From Kitasatospora sp. NBC_01287 (GTDB taxonomy: Bacteria > Actinomycetota > Actinomycetes > Streptomycetales > Streptomycetaceae), in contig NZ_JAPEPB010000001.1 in assembly GCF_026340565.1 (NCBI RefSeq), positions 2,642,501 to 2,706,500 on the forward strand: a DNA stretch of 64,000 nucleotides. Direction: 5' to 3'. Below are positions 18,186-26,254 of this stretch, in pieces. The number at the start of each line of letters is the position of its first letter. Within the stretch, counting starts at the first letter, position 1. The position numbers and the translations under genes were made by a program. The notes under the pieces were generated by a model. That model ran no database searches, was not told where the DNA came from, and worked only from the letters and a program-made list of their open reading frames with translations.

Positions 18186-20861
18186 TCAGCCCTTCTGCAT
18201 GACCTCCGGCTCGTGCCGGCGCAGCAGGCGCAGCACCAGGAAGCCGAGGGCGGCGGAGATGACCACGAGCATGAAGGAGTCGATCGACCACTGGAGCACG
18301 CTGTGCTGCCACAGGCCGTCGTGCGCGTTCATGTGCGTCGGGTCGAGCACCATCAGGTGCCCGAGGTCCAGCGTGGTGCCGACCACCGCGACGCCCCAGC
18401 GGGCCGGCATCAGCCAGGCGAACTGGGCCAGCCCGGCCTTGTCGAAGAGCTGGAAGAGGCAGCCGGTGAAGACCACCTGGACGATGGCGAACATCACCAG
18501 CAGCGGCATGGTCTTCTCGGCGGTCTTCACCAGGGCCGAGATGACCAGGCCGAACATCATCGAGGCGAAGCTCAGCAGGATGATGCCGATCGCCATCTCG
18601 ATCGCCGGCGCGTTGCTGAAGATCAGGCCGTGCTCGGGCAGCGAGCGGGTGGAGAAGCCGACGGCCGCGATGATCGCGCCCTGCAGCACGCTGAAGATGC
18701 CCAGCACGATGATCTTCGACATCAGGTACGCGGACCGGGACAGGCCGGTGGCGCGTTCTCGTTCGTAGATCGCCCGTTCCTTGATCAACTCACGGACCGA
18801 GTTGGCCGCGCCCGAGAAGCAGGCTCCGATCGCGAGCACCAGCATGATGGTGCCGGCCGCGTTGTTGGAGCCGCCGGCCGGGTTGGGGCGCAGGCCGTGG
18901 GTGGCCGGGACCACGGTGGAGACCACCCCGAGCACCGCGGGCAGCAGCACCGACAGGGCCAGGAAGCCGCGGTCGGAGGCGATCACCGACAGGTAGCGGC
19001 GGATCAGCGTCCACAGCTGCGAGCCCCAGCTCTGCGGCTTGGTCGGCTGGATCGGCTGGTGGTTGACCGGGGCCTGCTGCACCGCGACCGCGTCCACGTC
19101 GGCCGAGTACTGCTGGAAGTGCACCGAACCGCGGTAGCGGCCGGCCCAGTCGTGCTCGGGGTAGTTCTCGAAGGCCTGGAAGATGTCCGCCCAGGTCTCG
19201 TAGCCGAAGAAGTGCAGCGCCTCGTCCGGTGGCCCGAAGTAGGCCACCGAACCGCCCGGCGCCATCACCAGCAGACGGTCGCAGAGGGCGAGTTCGGCCA
19301 CCGAGTGGGTGACCACCAGGATGGTGCGGCCGTCGTCGGCCAGGCCGCGCAGCATCTGCATGACCTCGCGGTCCATGCCCGGGTCCAGGCCCGAGGTGGG
19401 CTCGTCCAGGAAGATCAGCGAGGGCTTGGTGAGCAGCTCCAGGGCGACCGAGACGCGCTTCTGCTGGCCGCCGGAGAGCGCGGTGATCCGGTTGTCGGCG
19501 CGCTTGTCCAGGCGCAGCTCGTAGAGCACCTCGTCGATCCGGCGGTTGCGCTCGGCGGCCTCGGTGTCGCCGGGGAAGCGCAGCCGGGCCGCGTACTTGA
19601 GGCCGGTGCGGACCGTGAGCTCCTTGTGCAGGATCTCCGACTGCGGCACCAGGCCGATGCGCTGGCGCAGCTCGGCGAACTGCTTGTAGAGGTTGCGGCC
19701 GTCGTAGAGCACCTCGCCGCGGTCGGCCGGGCGGTAGCCGGTGAGCGCGCGCAGCAGGGTGGACTTGCCGGAGCCGGAGGGGCCGATCACCGCGATCAGC
19801 GACTTCTCCGGGACCCCGAAGCTGACGTCGTTCAGCAGGACCTTCTTGCCGCCCTTGAAGTCGACCTCGACGGTCAGGTGGTGGGCGGAGAAGGAGACCG
19901 GGCCGTTGTCGATGAACTCCTGCAGCTGGTCGCCGACCAGCTGGAAGGAGGAGTGGCCGACCGTCAGCCGGTCCTGCGGGCCCAGCAGCTGGCGCTGGGC
20001 CGGGATGCCGTTGACGAAGATCCCGTTGTGCGAGCCGAGGTCGACGATCTCGTAGCGGCCGTCGGGCAGCTGGCGCAGCTCCGCGTGGTGGCGGGAGACC
20101 TGCAGGTCGGAGACCACGACGTCGTTGTCGAGCGCGCGCCCGATCCGGACCGTGCGCATGCCCGCGGTGAGGTTGCGGATCATCGTGGGGTTGCGCTCAC
20201 CGGGCGCCGGGGCGTCGGTGAACGGCTGCGGGGCCGGGGCCTGGGCCTGGGCCTGCTGGTACGGCGCCGGCGGCTGGTAGGGCTGGGCCTGCTGGGGGTA
20301 CTGCGGCGGGTAGGGGTGGGCCTGCTGCTGCGGGAACGGCTGCTGCTGGGCCTGCTGGTGCTGCTGCGGGAACGGCTGGGCCTGCTGTTGCTGCTGGTAC
20401 TGCTGCGGGAACGGCTGCTGCTGCTGGTAGGGGGCCGGCGCCTGGTAGGGCGCCTGACCGCCGGCGGCGTGCCGGTTGGTCTCGGCCTCGTGCCAGGCCA
20501 CCGCGGGGGCGGGCTGCGCGGCGACCGGCGCGGCCTGCGCCGGCGTTGCCTGCGCGGGGACGGCGGCGGCCGGGGCCGAGAAGGCCAGCCGCGGCCCGTT
20601 CTCGGCGTTGCCCAGGTTCAGCACCGTGCCGGGCAGCAGCTGCGCGTGCAGGGTGCGACCGCCGCCGAGGAAGGTGCCGTTGGTGCTGCCGTGGTCCTCC
20701 AGCTGCCAGGCGGCGCCGTTGAAGGAGATGGTGGCGTGCCGCCAGGAGACCCTGGCGTCGTCGAACGGGAAGTCCGCCTGCGGATCCCGCCCGATGGTGT
20801 AGGCCCGGCCCGGCTCCAGGGTCCGTTGCTGCCCGTTGATCTCTAGTACGAGTTGCGGCAC
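18186..20861 (-). CDS. FHA-domain ABC exporter (ATPase-permease fusion)
   Basis: An 891-residue ABCG-type half transporter with two phosphothreonine-binding FHA domains. FHA1 is at about 1-95 (IGRDPQADF...HGSTNGTFL), a Gln/Pro/Tyr-rich linker at ~138-212, and FHA2 at ~225-315 (IGRALDNDVVVSDLQVSRHHA). The nucleotide-binding domain (~325-570) has Walker A GPSGSGKST at 360-368, signature LSGGQQKR and Walker B IFLDEPTSGLD. The ABC2 membrane domain has about six helices (~640-885). The FHA domains imply control by a Ser/Thr kinase, as for Rv1747 of Mycobacterium tuberculosis. GTG 20861 is the first good start. Confidence 0.93.
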   Translation of the reverse strand: MPQLVLEINGQQRTLEPGRAYTIGRDPQADFPFDDARVSWRHATISFNGAAWQLEDHGSTNGTFLGGGRTLHAQLLPGTVLNLGNAENGPRLAFSAPAAAVPAQATPAQAAPVAAQPAPAVAWHEAETNRHAAGGQAPYQAPAPYQQQQPFPQQYQQQQQAQPFPQQHQQAQQQPFPQQQAHPYPPQYPQQAQPYQPPAPYQQAQAQAPAPQPFTDAPAPGERNPTMIRNLTAGMRTVRIGRALDNDVVVSDLQVSRHHAELRQLPDGRYEIVDLGSHNGIFVNGIPAQRQLLGPQDRLTVGHSSFQLVGDQLQEFIDNGPVSFSAHHLTVEVDFKGGKKVLLNDVSFGVPEKSLIAVIGPSGSGKSTLLRALTGYRPADRGEVLYDGRNLYKQFAELRQRIGLVPQSEILHKELTVRTGLKYAARLRFPGDTEAAERNRRIDEVLYELRLDKRADNRITALSGGQQKRVSVALELLTKPSLIFLDEPTSGLDPGMDREVMQMLRGLADDGRTILVVTHSVAELALCDRLLVMAPGGSVAYFGPPDEALHFFGYETWADIFQAFENYPEHDWAGRYRGSVHFQQYSADVDAVAVQQAPVNHQPIQPTKPQSWGSQLWTLIRRYLSVIASDRGFLALSVLLPAVLGVVSTVVPATHGLRPNPAGGSNNAAGTIMLVLAIGACFSGAANSVRELIKERAIYERERATGLSRSAYLMSKIIVLGIFSVLQGAIIAAVGFSTRSLPEHGLIFSNAPAIEMAIGIILLSFASMMFGLVISALVKTAEKTMPLLVMFAIVQVVFTGCLFQLFDKAGLAQFAWLMPARWGVAVVGTTLDLGHLMVLDPTHMNAHDGLWQHSVLQWSIDSFMLVVISAALGFLVLRLLRRHEPEVMQKG

Positions 20862-21206
20862 TGTCCGCCTGCCCCGCTCTCTCGGTCCCCCGATGGCTTC
20901 CCCGCGGGCGGGGAGTGAGGAATATCGCGTCTGACGGGGGGTAATCATTCCAGCTCGTGCCCGATGGCGAAAAGTCAGCCCCGGTGACTGTGACCAGGCG
21001 GCAACCATCCCACGCCGCCGCGGTGACACCCGCGGTGCCGGGCCCCGCGCGGGCGGGGATCCAGGTGAGAGCGGCGTGCGGACCGGGTGCCGTGTTCGTG
21101 CGCGCCAGGTGCCCGGTTCGCGAGTGAACAACGCACGTCCGGCGGACGTCCAGAGGACGGACGCTGCCCGGTGGCCCGGTCCTGGCCAGGTAGCGTGGGC
21201 AGCACC
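20862..21206. other. 345-nt divergent intergenic region (FHA-ABC / serB)
   Basis: No gene seen. It must carry both promoters. A small inverted repeat (21135-21140 with 21144-21149) and a repeated CCGCGGTG element are visible, but no clear -35/-10 pair stands out. Confidence 0.5.
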
Positions 21207-22448
21207 ATGGACACGACTCCCCCGCAGCCCCGGACCGCCGACGACGAGCGCACTCTGCTGGTCAAGGTGTTCGGCAAGGACCGCCCGGGCATCACCACCG
21301 GACTCTTCGCCACCCTGGCCGCCTTCGATGTCGACGTGATCGACATCGAGCAGGTGGTCACCCGTGGCCGGATAACGCTCTGCGCCCTGGTCACCCCGCC
21401 GGCCGGCGGGGCGCCCGGCGCCGAGGGCGCGCTGCGCGCCACCGTGCACCGCTGGGCCGAGGAGCTGAGACTCCAGGCCGAGATCATCTCCGGCACCGGT
21501 GACAACCGCCCGCGTGCCGAGGGCCGTTCCCATGTCACCGTGCTGGGCCAGCCGCTCACCGCGTCCGCCGTCTCGGCGCTGACCCGACAGGTGACCGCCC
21601 AGGGCGGCAACATCGACCGCGTGTTCCGGCTGGCCAAGTACCCGGTGACGGCGGTCGAGCTGGCGGTCTCCGGCGTGGCCACCGAGCGGCTGCGGGCCGC
21701 GCTGGCGCTGGAGGCGGCCGTCCAGCGGGTGGACATCGCGGTGGTGTCGGCCGGGCTGGAGCGGCGGGCCAAGCGCCTGGTGGTGATGGACGTGGACTCC
21801 ACCCTGATCCAGGACGAGGTGATCGAGCTCTTCGCCGCCCACGCGGGCTGCGAGACCGAGGTGGCCGAGGTGACGGCGGCCGCGATGCGCGGCGAGCTGG
21901 ACTTCGCCGAGTCGCTGCGGGCCCGGGTGAAGCTGCTGGCCGGGCTGGACGCGGGCGTGGTGGAGAAGGTCCGCACCGAGGTCCGGCTCACCCCCGGGGC
22001 CCGCACCCTGATCCGCACGCTGCAGCGCCTCGGCTACCAGGTCGGCATCGTCTCGGGCGGGTTCACCCAGGTCACCGACTACCTGGTGGAGTTGCTCGGA
22101 CTGGACTTCGCGGCGGCCAACACCCTGGAGGTCGAGGACGGCCGGTTCACCGGGCGGGTCACCGGGGAGATCGTCGACCGGGCCGGCAAGGCCCGCTGGC
22201 TGGCCCGGTTCGCCGAGCAGGCCCGGGTGCCGCTGGAGCAGACGGTGGCGATCGGCGACGGCGCCAACGACCTGGACATGCTGAACGCGGCCGGGCTCGG
22301 GGTGGCCTTCAACGCCAAGCCGGTGGTGCGCGAGGCCGCCGACACGGCGGTCAACGTGCCGTTCCTGGACACCGTGCTCTACCTGCTGGGGATCACCCGC
22401 GAAGAGGTCGAGGCGGCGGACGAGCTGCACGGGACGCCGCCGGAGTAA
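21207..22448 (+). CDS. serB: Phosphoserine phosphatase with N-terminal ACT domains
   Basis: A 413-residue enzyme for the last step of serine synthesis. N-terminal ACT-type regulatory sequence (VKVFGKDRPGITTGLFATLA, then a second ACT-like unit at ~105-180) precedes a HAD domain. The HAD domain has the nucleophile motif MDVDSTLIQDE (about residue 192), SGGFTQ, and GDGANDLDML near the end. The start ATG 21207 lacks a strong ribosome site. It is the last core gene before the accessory locus at 22.6 kb. Confidence 0.95.
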   Translation: MDTTPPQPRTADDERTLLVKVFGKDRPGITTGLFATLAAFDVDVIDIEQVVTRGRITLCALVTPPAGGAPGAEGALRATVHRWAEELRLQAEIISGTGDNRPRAEGRSHVTVLGQPLTASAVSALTRQVTAQGGNIDRVFRLAKYPVTAVELAVSGVATERLRAALALEAAVQRVDIAVVSAGLERRAKRLVVMDVDSTLIQDEVIELFAAHAGCETEVAEVTAAAMRGELDFAESLRARVKLLAGLDAGVVEKVRTEVRLTPGARTLIRTLQRLGYQVGIVSGGFTQVTDYLVELLGLDFAAANTLEVEDGRFTGRVTGEIVDRAGKARWLARFAEQARVPLEQTVAIGDGANDLDMLNAAGLGVAFNAKPVVREAADTAVNVPFLDTVLYLLGITREEVEAADELHGTPPE

Positions 22449-22511
22449 CGGCGCGCGCGCATCAGGGCGGAGCGGGGCCGCGGGGTACGCCCCGTGGCCC
22501 AGCTCCGCCCT

Positions 22512-22586
22512 GTGGCACGTCCGCGCGTGACAGGCCAGCCCGTGGCAGGTTCGCCTGTGACAGGCCCACCTGTGACAGAAGGCGAC
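22512..22586. repeat. 15-bp degenerate tandem repeat, five units
   Basis: Five consecutive 15-bp units starting GTG(A/G)CA, at 22512, 22527, 22542, 22557 and 22572, in the gap between the convergent serB and carboxymuconolactone-decarboxylase-like genes. It lies at the left border of the accessory locus. Confidence 0.7.
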
Positions 22587-22608
22587 CGCCCGCTCACTGC
22601 GCCCTGCC

Positions 22609-23040
22609 CTAGACGTCGGCCGGCAGCAGCACCCGCTTGGCCACCGGCAGCGCGTTCATCACCCGGGGGATGCCGGCGTAGGCGGTGACGTGGGTGAGCA
22701 GCGCGACGATCTCGCTGCGCGGGATGCCCAGGTGCACGGCGGCGCGCAGGTGGGTCTCCAACTGCGCCTCGCAGCCGCCGATCGCGGTGAGCACGGCCAG
22801 GGTGGCCAGCTCGCGGGTGCGCAGGTCCAGTTCGGGGCGGCCGACGATCTCGCCGAAGACGTACTCGACCACGCTGTGGCCGAAGCGCTCGTCCAGCGGG
22901 GCGATTCCGGCGATCAACTGCTCGGCGTCCAGGCCCAGCTCGCGCATCACGGCGGCGCCGTGCTGCTCGGTGGCGCTGGGCGTGACGGTGGTGGCGGGCG
23001 TGGGGGTGGTGGCGGGCGGTGCGGTGGTGACTGTGGTCAT
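22609..23040 (-). CDS. Carboxymuconolactone decarboxylase / AhpD-like protein
   Basis: A 143-residue all-helical protein. After a Thr/Pro-rich N-terminus of ~25 residues comes a CMD domain (RELATLAVLTAIGG...LETHLRAAVHLGIPRSEIVALLTHVTAYAGIPRVMNAL). The E/H-type residues of gamma-carboxymuconolactone decarboxylases are present and no AhpD CxxC pair is seen, so decarboxylation or lactone chemistry is more likely than peroxidase activity. It is the last gene of the leftward accessory train. ATG 23040 follows AGGAAT. Confidence 0.8.
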   Translation of the reverse strand: MTTVTTAPPATTPTPATTVTPSATEQHGAAVMRELGLDAEQLIAGIAPLDERFGHSVVEYVFGEIVGRPELDLRTRELATLAVLTAIGGCEAQLETHLRAAVHLGIPRSEIVALLTHVTAYAGIPRVMNALPVAKRVLLPADV

Positions 23041-23066
23041 CGGGATTCCTGGGTGGTCGGGCCCGG

Positions 23067-23093
23067 GCGGGGCGGCCTTGCGGGCCGCCCCGC
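23067..23093 (-). terminator. Stem-loop between the unknown beta-rich gene and the CMD gene
   Basis: Perfect 11-bp stem (23067-23077 with 23083-23093) and a 5-nt loop in the 61-nt spacer. It may attenuate expression of the last gene or end the main transcript. Confidence 0.5.
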
Positions 23094-23101
23094 GTCGGGC
23101 G

Positions 23102-23959
23102 TCACTCGGCGGTGGTGACGAACTCCTGGAAGCTCGCCCGCTGCAGCTTCAGCTGGGCGTGGATGTCGCCTCCGAGGCCGTAGAAGCCGATCGCCCCACC
23201 GTAGTTCTGCTGGTAGCTCATCCAGAGCAGCACCACGTTGACGATCCGCTCGGGACCGGGCGCGCCCGGCGCGGGGAACGGGTTGGGCAGCTTGGCGTGG
23301 TAGTGGCCACGCCCCTGACGGTCCGTCATGAAGACGTTGGGGATGCCCAGCGGGCCCGGGCGGTGCGGCCCGAGCGGGGCCGGCGCCAGGTCGTGGGTGC
23401 GCAGCGACATCACCGTGTACATGCTGGACGGGATCAGTCCGGCGAACTCGAAGGTGAACTCGGCGGCGTGCCCGTCGTCGGCCAGCGCGACCTCCATGTC
23501 ACCCCGGGCCCGCACCCACTGGCCCAGCGTGATCGGCTCGTTGACCCGGCGGCCGTCCTCGGGGCGCAGATCCGGGATCGGCACCTCGTGGAACGGGTAA
23601 CTGGGGCGCTGGACGCTGTTCGCCTCCGGGGACTGCTCGGGGGCGAAGAGCATCGGGTAGTTGTTGATCGGCAGCGGCAGCGGCAGCGTGTGCAGCACGG
23701 TGTCGCGGTCGGCCTGGGTCAGCTGGTCGTTCGAGGGCAGCTCACGCACGATCCGGTACGGCACGTTCTGCCCGTGCGGGGGCATCTCGCTCTGCGCCGA
23801 GACGATGGCCCGGCCCCACTCGGTGCGGGTGGTGCCGTCCGGGCCCGGCCGGTTGACCACGCCGATGACGACGAAGTCGCCGTTGGGGTCCATCACCTCG
23901 CTGGGCGGATAGGTCGGCCCCTGGGTGGTGAGGCTCAGGTCGTAGCTCTGCTTCTGCAT
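23102..23959 (-). CDS. Protein of unknown function, probably beta-rich, in the accessory locus
   Basis: A 285-residue protein I do not recognise. It is rich in Pro and beta-branched residues, has no signal peptide or membrane helix, and contains conserved-looking segments such as GDFVVIGVVNRPGPDG, FEFAGLIPSSMYTVMSLRTHD and MTDRQGRGHYHAKLPNPFP. The last resembles the beta-strand turns of CHRD- or cupredoxin-like folds. It starts 5 nt after the stop of the upstream 208-residue protein, so the two are co-translated and probably work together. Confidence 0.7.
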   Translation of the reverse strand: MQKQSYDLSLTTQGPTYPPSEVMDPNGDFVVIGVVNRPGPDGTTRTEWGRAIVSAQSEMPPHGQNVPYRIVRELPSNDQLTQADRDTVLHTLPLPLPINNYPMLFAPEQSPEANSVQRPSYPFHEVPIPDLRPEDGRRVNEPITLGQWVRARGDMEVALADDGHAAEFTFEFAGLIPSSMYTVMSLRTHDLAPAPLGPHRPGPLGIPNVFMTDRQGRGHYHAKLPNPFPAPGAPGPERIVNVVLLWMSYQQNYGGAIGFYGLGGDIHAQLKLQRASFQEFVTTAE

Positions 23960-23964
23960 CGGGC

Positions 23965-24591
23965 TCAGGCCTCGACGCGGGCGAAGGTCTCCAGGAAGAG
24001 ACCGGCGTCGCCACCCGTGTGGGTGACGATGTAGTTGTCCCGCGCCTGGACCAGGATGGCCTCGTACTCGGGGGTGCGGAAGACCGCGTTGTGCACCTCG
24101 GGCGAGCCGTTGAAGCCGGCCACGAAGAGCACGCCGGGCTCGGTGCTCATCAGCGAGTGGTAGGCCAGGAAGATCTCCGACTCGTCGGCGGCCCGGACCG
24201 TCTCGAAGATGGTTCGCTCGCGCCACGCCCGGTAGTCGGCTATCACCGGCGGCTTGACCTCGACGCGGCGCAGCTGCACGTAGGTGGTGTCCGGCAGTTC
24301 GAGCTCGGTGGGCTTGGGCGCCTCGACGAACTCCTGGAGCTGGCGGCGGAAGTCGCCGGCCAGGAAGGGGGCGAGGGTGTCCCAGAGCGCGGCCCACTCG
24401 TTGCGCAGCGCCGGCAGCTCGGCCAGGCCCTTGAGGGCGCGCAGTTCGAGCAGCGTGTCGCGGTCCAGCGAGCGGTAGAGCTGGGCGGTGGCGCCGGCGT
24501 CGATGTTCAGCTGCTGCCAGGCCTTGACGGCCTGCTCGGCGGACTGCTTCTCGACGGCGACCTGGGTGACCAGCAGGAGTTGCGTGGACAT
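23965..24591 (-). CDS. Tandem dimeric alpha/beta-barrel-like protein (ABM/NIPSNAP-type), unknown substrate
   Basis: A 208-residue protein. Its two halves each look like a ferredoxin-type alpha+beta unit: residues 5-60 (LLLVTQVAVEKQSAEQAVKA...LLELRAL) and ~105-205 (VQLRRVEVKPPVIADYRAWRE...AGFNG). Such units occur in antibiotic-biosynthesis monooxygenases and small cyclases/decarboxylases. The family call is weak. ATG 24591 follows AAAGGAAG with 8 nt spacing. Its 5' side is the long tandem-repeat region, unusual inside a gene train. Confidence 0.6.
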   Translation of the reverse strand: MSTQLLLVTQVAVEKQSAEQAVKAWQQLNIDAGATAQLYRSLDRDTLLELRALKGLAELPALRNEWAALWDTLAPFLAGDFRRQLQEFVEAPKPTELELPDTTYVQLRRVEVKPPVIADYRAWRERTIFETVRAADESEIFLAYHSLMSTEPGVLFVAGFNGSPEVHNAVFRTPEYEAILVQARDNYIVTHTGGDAGLFLETFARVEA

Positions 24592-24642
24592 GGAGGTGAC
24601 TTCCTTTCCAGGATGGAGAGTTGGCGTGACCAGAGGCGCAGG

Positions 24643-24719
24643 GGTCAGGGTGCGCAGCGGTCAGGCGGCGCAGGGGCCAGGGTGCGCGGCGGTCAGGGTG
24701 CGCGGCGGTCAGGCGGCGG
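24643..24719. repeat. 16-bp tandem repeat, nearly five units
   Basis: Units GGTCAGG(G/C)(T/G)GCGC(A/G)G(C/G) begin at 24643, 24659, 24675, 24691 and 24707; the fifth is truncated where the 13-bp array starts. It lies between the YciI-like gene and the 208-residue gene. Confidence 0.85.
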
Positions 24720-24901
24720 GTCTCAGACCTAGGTCTCAGACGCGAGTACCGGACACGGGTCTCAGAATTAAGTCTCAGACTCGGATCTCAGACGTAAGTC
24801 TCAGACGCAGGTATCAGACGCAGGTATCAGACTTGGATCTCAGATTTGGATCTCAGACGTGAGCATCAGACAAACGTCTCAGACGTAGGTCTCAGACCGC
24901 A
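24720..24901. repeat. 13-bp tandem array, 14 units in exact register
   Basis: Fourteen contiguous 13-bp units with consensus GTCTCAGACGYAG run from 24720 to 24901 with no change of period. The first nine bases (GTCTCAGAC) are best conserved and the last four vary. The array is clearly less GC-rich than its neighbours. It begins where the 16-bp array ends, and its last unit overlaps the stop codon of the YciI-like gene (24892-24894). No spacers separate the units. On the minus strand it would be transcribed between two genes of the train. Confidence 0.95.
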
Positions 24902-25212
24902 GGGCTCTGCGGCAGCTGCACCGGGGCGTTGGCGGACTGGCGGAACAAGTGGATCCGCACCTCCTGCCAGACCCCGCCGCGGCGGAACGGGTCGGCCTCG
25001 ACCCAGCGTTCGGCGGCGGCCCGGTCGGGCGCGTCGATGATGAAGAGGCTGCCGACACCGCTCTCGCCGTCGTCGGCCAGCAGCGGGCCGTAGACCAGCG
25101 GGGCGGGCCGGGCGGTCTTCAGGTGCGCCGAGTGCTCGGCGCCCAGCGCCTTGCGCTGCTCGGTGACGTCGGCGCCGTCCAGGCAGTGGATGGTCCAGAA
25201 CAACGGGCTCAC
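24892..25212 (-). CDS. YciI-like (YCII domain) protein
   Basis: A 106-residue dimeric alpha/beta-barrel protein. Typical YCII features are an R-x-A/H-L-K opening helix, 'GPLLADDGESGVGSLFIIDA', 'AERWVEADPFRRGGVW' and 'VRIHLF'. Family members include decarboxylase/cyclase-type and dehydrochlorinase-type enzymes in secondary pathways. Its GTG start at 25212 overlaps the stop of the hotdog gene by 4 nt (GTGA), indicating translational coupling. Confidence 0.8.
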   Translation of the reverse strand: MSPLFWTIHCLDGADVTEQRKALGAEHSAHLKTARPAPLVYGPLLADDGESGVGSLFIIDAPDRAAAERWVEADPFRRGGVWQEVRIHLFRQSANAPVQLPQSPAV

Positions 25213-25982
25213 GCCCCTTCGGCGAAGGCCAGCACCGGCTGCTGCCGGTAGCGGTCAGTGGTGTCGCGCAGCGCCTGGCGGGCCGCCATGGTCTCCTGCT
25301 TGACGGCGAACAGCTCGGGGATCACCCGGATCTCGGCCTCGAAGCGGGCCGCGACCCGGCCCAGCTGCCAGACCTCGACGTTGAAGGAGATGCTCTCGCC
25401 GACCGGTCCGGGCTTGCGCTCGAGCAGCTGGTACTCCAGGTCGGCCGGCAGCGGGAAGACGAAGTTCTCGAAGACCGAGCGGAAGCCGCTGATCACGAAC
25501 CGGGTGCGCGGCTCGGCCTCGATCAGGTACTGCTCGGTGACGGCGGTCCAGGTCTGCCGGGCCGCCTCCAGCAGGGTGACGGCCGGGATGTGCAGACCGG
25601 TCAGGTGGTCCTCCAACACCTCGACGTGCTGGTCGAGCACCAGCGGCACCCGGTAGCGGCCCTCGCCGAGCTCCTCGACCTCGCCGATCAGCACGTTCTT
25701 CTCGAAGACCTTGTGGGTGACCGAGCGCTCGACCGGCAGCGGCACCTGGCCCTGGGAGATCGTCAGCGCCCCGTAGGCGGACTCGGCCAGCCGGTCCAGC
25801 TCGACCAACTGCTCACCGGTCAGGCCCTGGCCGACGGTGACCCGCAGCGGCTCGCCGGGCGGCTCGGTGCGCAGCCGCTCCAGCAGGACCGAGGCGGCGA
25901 TGGTGCCCGGCAGCGCGAGGAACTCCTCGAACCGGTCACCGACCACCAGCAGCGGCTTGCCCGGCGCGACCGGCGCGCTCAT
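25209..25982 (-). CDS. AfsA-type hotdog-domain protein (A-factor synthase family)
   Basis: A 257-residue protein whose residues ~85-240 match the AfsA hotdog repeat: H-K-V-F-E-x-N-V-L-I, then a D-H-L-T-G-L-H-I-P stretch, then the diagnostic L-L-E-A-A-R-Q helix. AfsA/ScbA proteins join a beta-ketoacyl thioester to dihydroxyacetone phosphate to start gamma-butyrolactone synthesis and usually carry two such domains in ~300 residues. Here one clear domain follows a divergent ~85-residue N-terminus. It overlaps the ACP stop by 4 nt (ATGA), suggesting an ACP-bound substrate. Confidence 0.8.
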   Translation of the reverse strand: MSAPVAPGKPLLVVGDRFEEFLALPGTIAASVLLERLRTEPPGEPLRVTVGQGLTGEQLVELDRLAESAYGALTISQGQVPLPVERSVTHKVFEKNVLIGEVEELGEGRYRVPLVLDQHVEVLEDHLTGLHIPAVTLLEAARQTWTAVTEQYLIEAEPRTRFVISGFRSVFENFVFPLPADLEYQLLERKPGPVGESISFNVEVWQLGRVAARFEAEIRVIPELFAVKQETMAARQALRDTTDRYRQQPVLAFAEGA

Positions 25983-26254
25983 GCCGCCACCGGCGCGGCA
26001 CTCGCCGCGACGTAGGCCGCGGCCAGCTCGCCCACGGTGCGCACGTCGGAGACCACCAGGTCGCCCTCGGCGAACGGGTCGACACCGAGGTCCAACTCCA
26101 GCTGGATGATCAGTCTCGCCAGCAGCAGCGAGCTCAGGCCCACCGCGTTCAGCGGCTCGGCCCCGGTGATCTCCCCGTGCTCGATGCCGGCCTCGGCCAG
26201 CAGGTCGATGATCTGCTCGCGGACCGCGGTCAGAGCGGTGGCGTTGTCTAGCAT
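25979..26254 (-). CDS. Stand-alone acyl carrier protein
   Basis: A 91-residue carrier protein predicted as four helices. The attachment serine is most likely Ser41 in NAVGLSSLLLARLI; the usual D-S-L is replaced by G-L-S, which is atypical. The 4'-phosphopantetheine arm would come from the PPTase encoded 2.2 kb upstream in the same train. ATG 26254 overlaps the end of the SDR gene by 7 nt and is preceded by GGAGG. Confidence 0.85.
   Translation of the reverse strand: MLDNATALTAVREQIIDLLAEAGIEHGEITGAEPLNAVGLSSLLLARLIIQLELDLGVDPFAEGDLVVSDVRTVGELAAAYVAASAAPVAA

Noticed and set aside
16429..18768. 779-residue plus-strand open frame
   Set aside because: Antisense to the MurA-like gene, with His/Gln/Arg/Gly-biased composition typical of GC-rich shadow frames.
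18186..22430. 1414-residue minus-strand open frame
   Set aside because: The first ~520 codons are antisense to serB; the genuine FHA-ABC protein begins at GTG 20861.
24720..24901. CRISPR array
   Set aside because: Units are 13 bp and contiguous with no unique spacers, and no cas gene is nearby; it is a plain tandem array.
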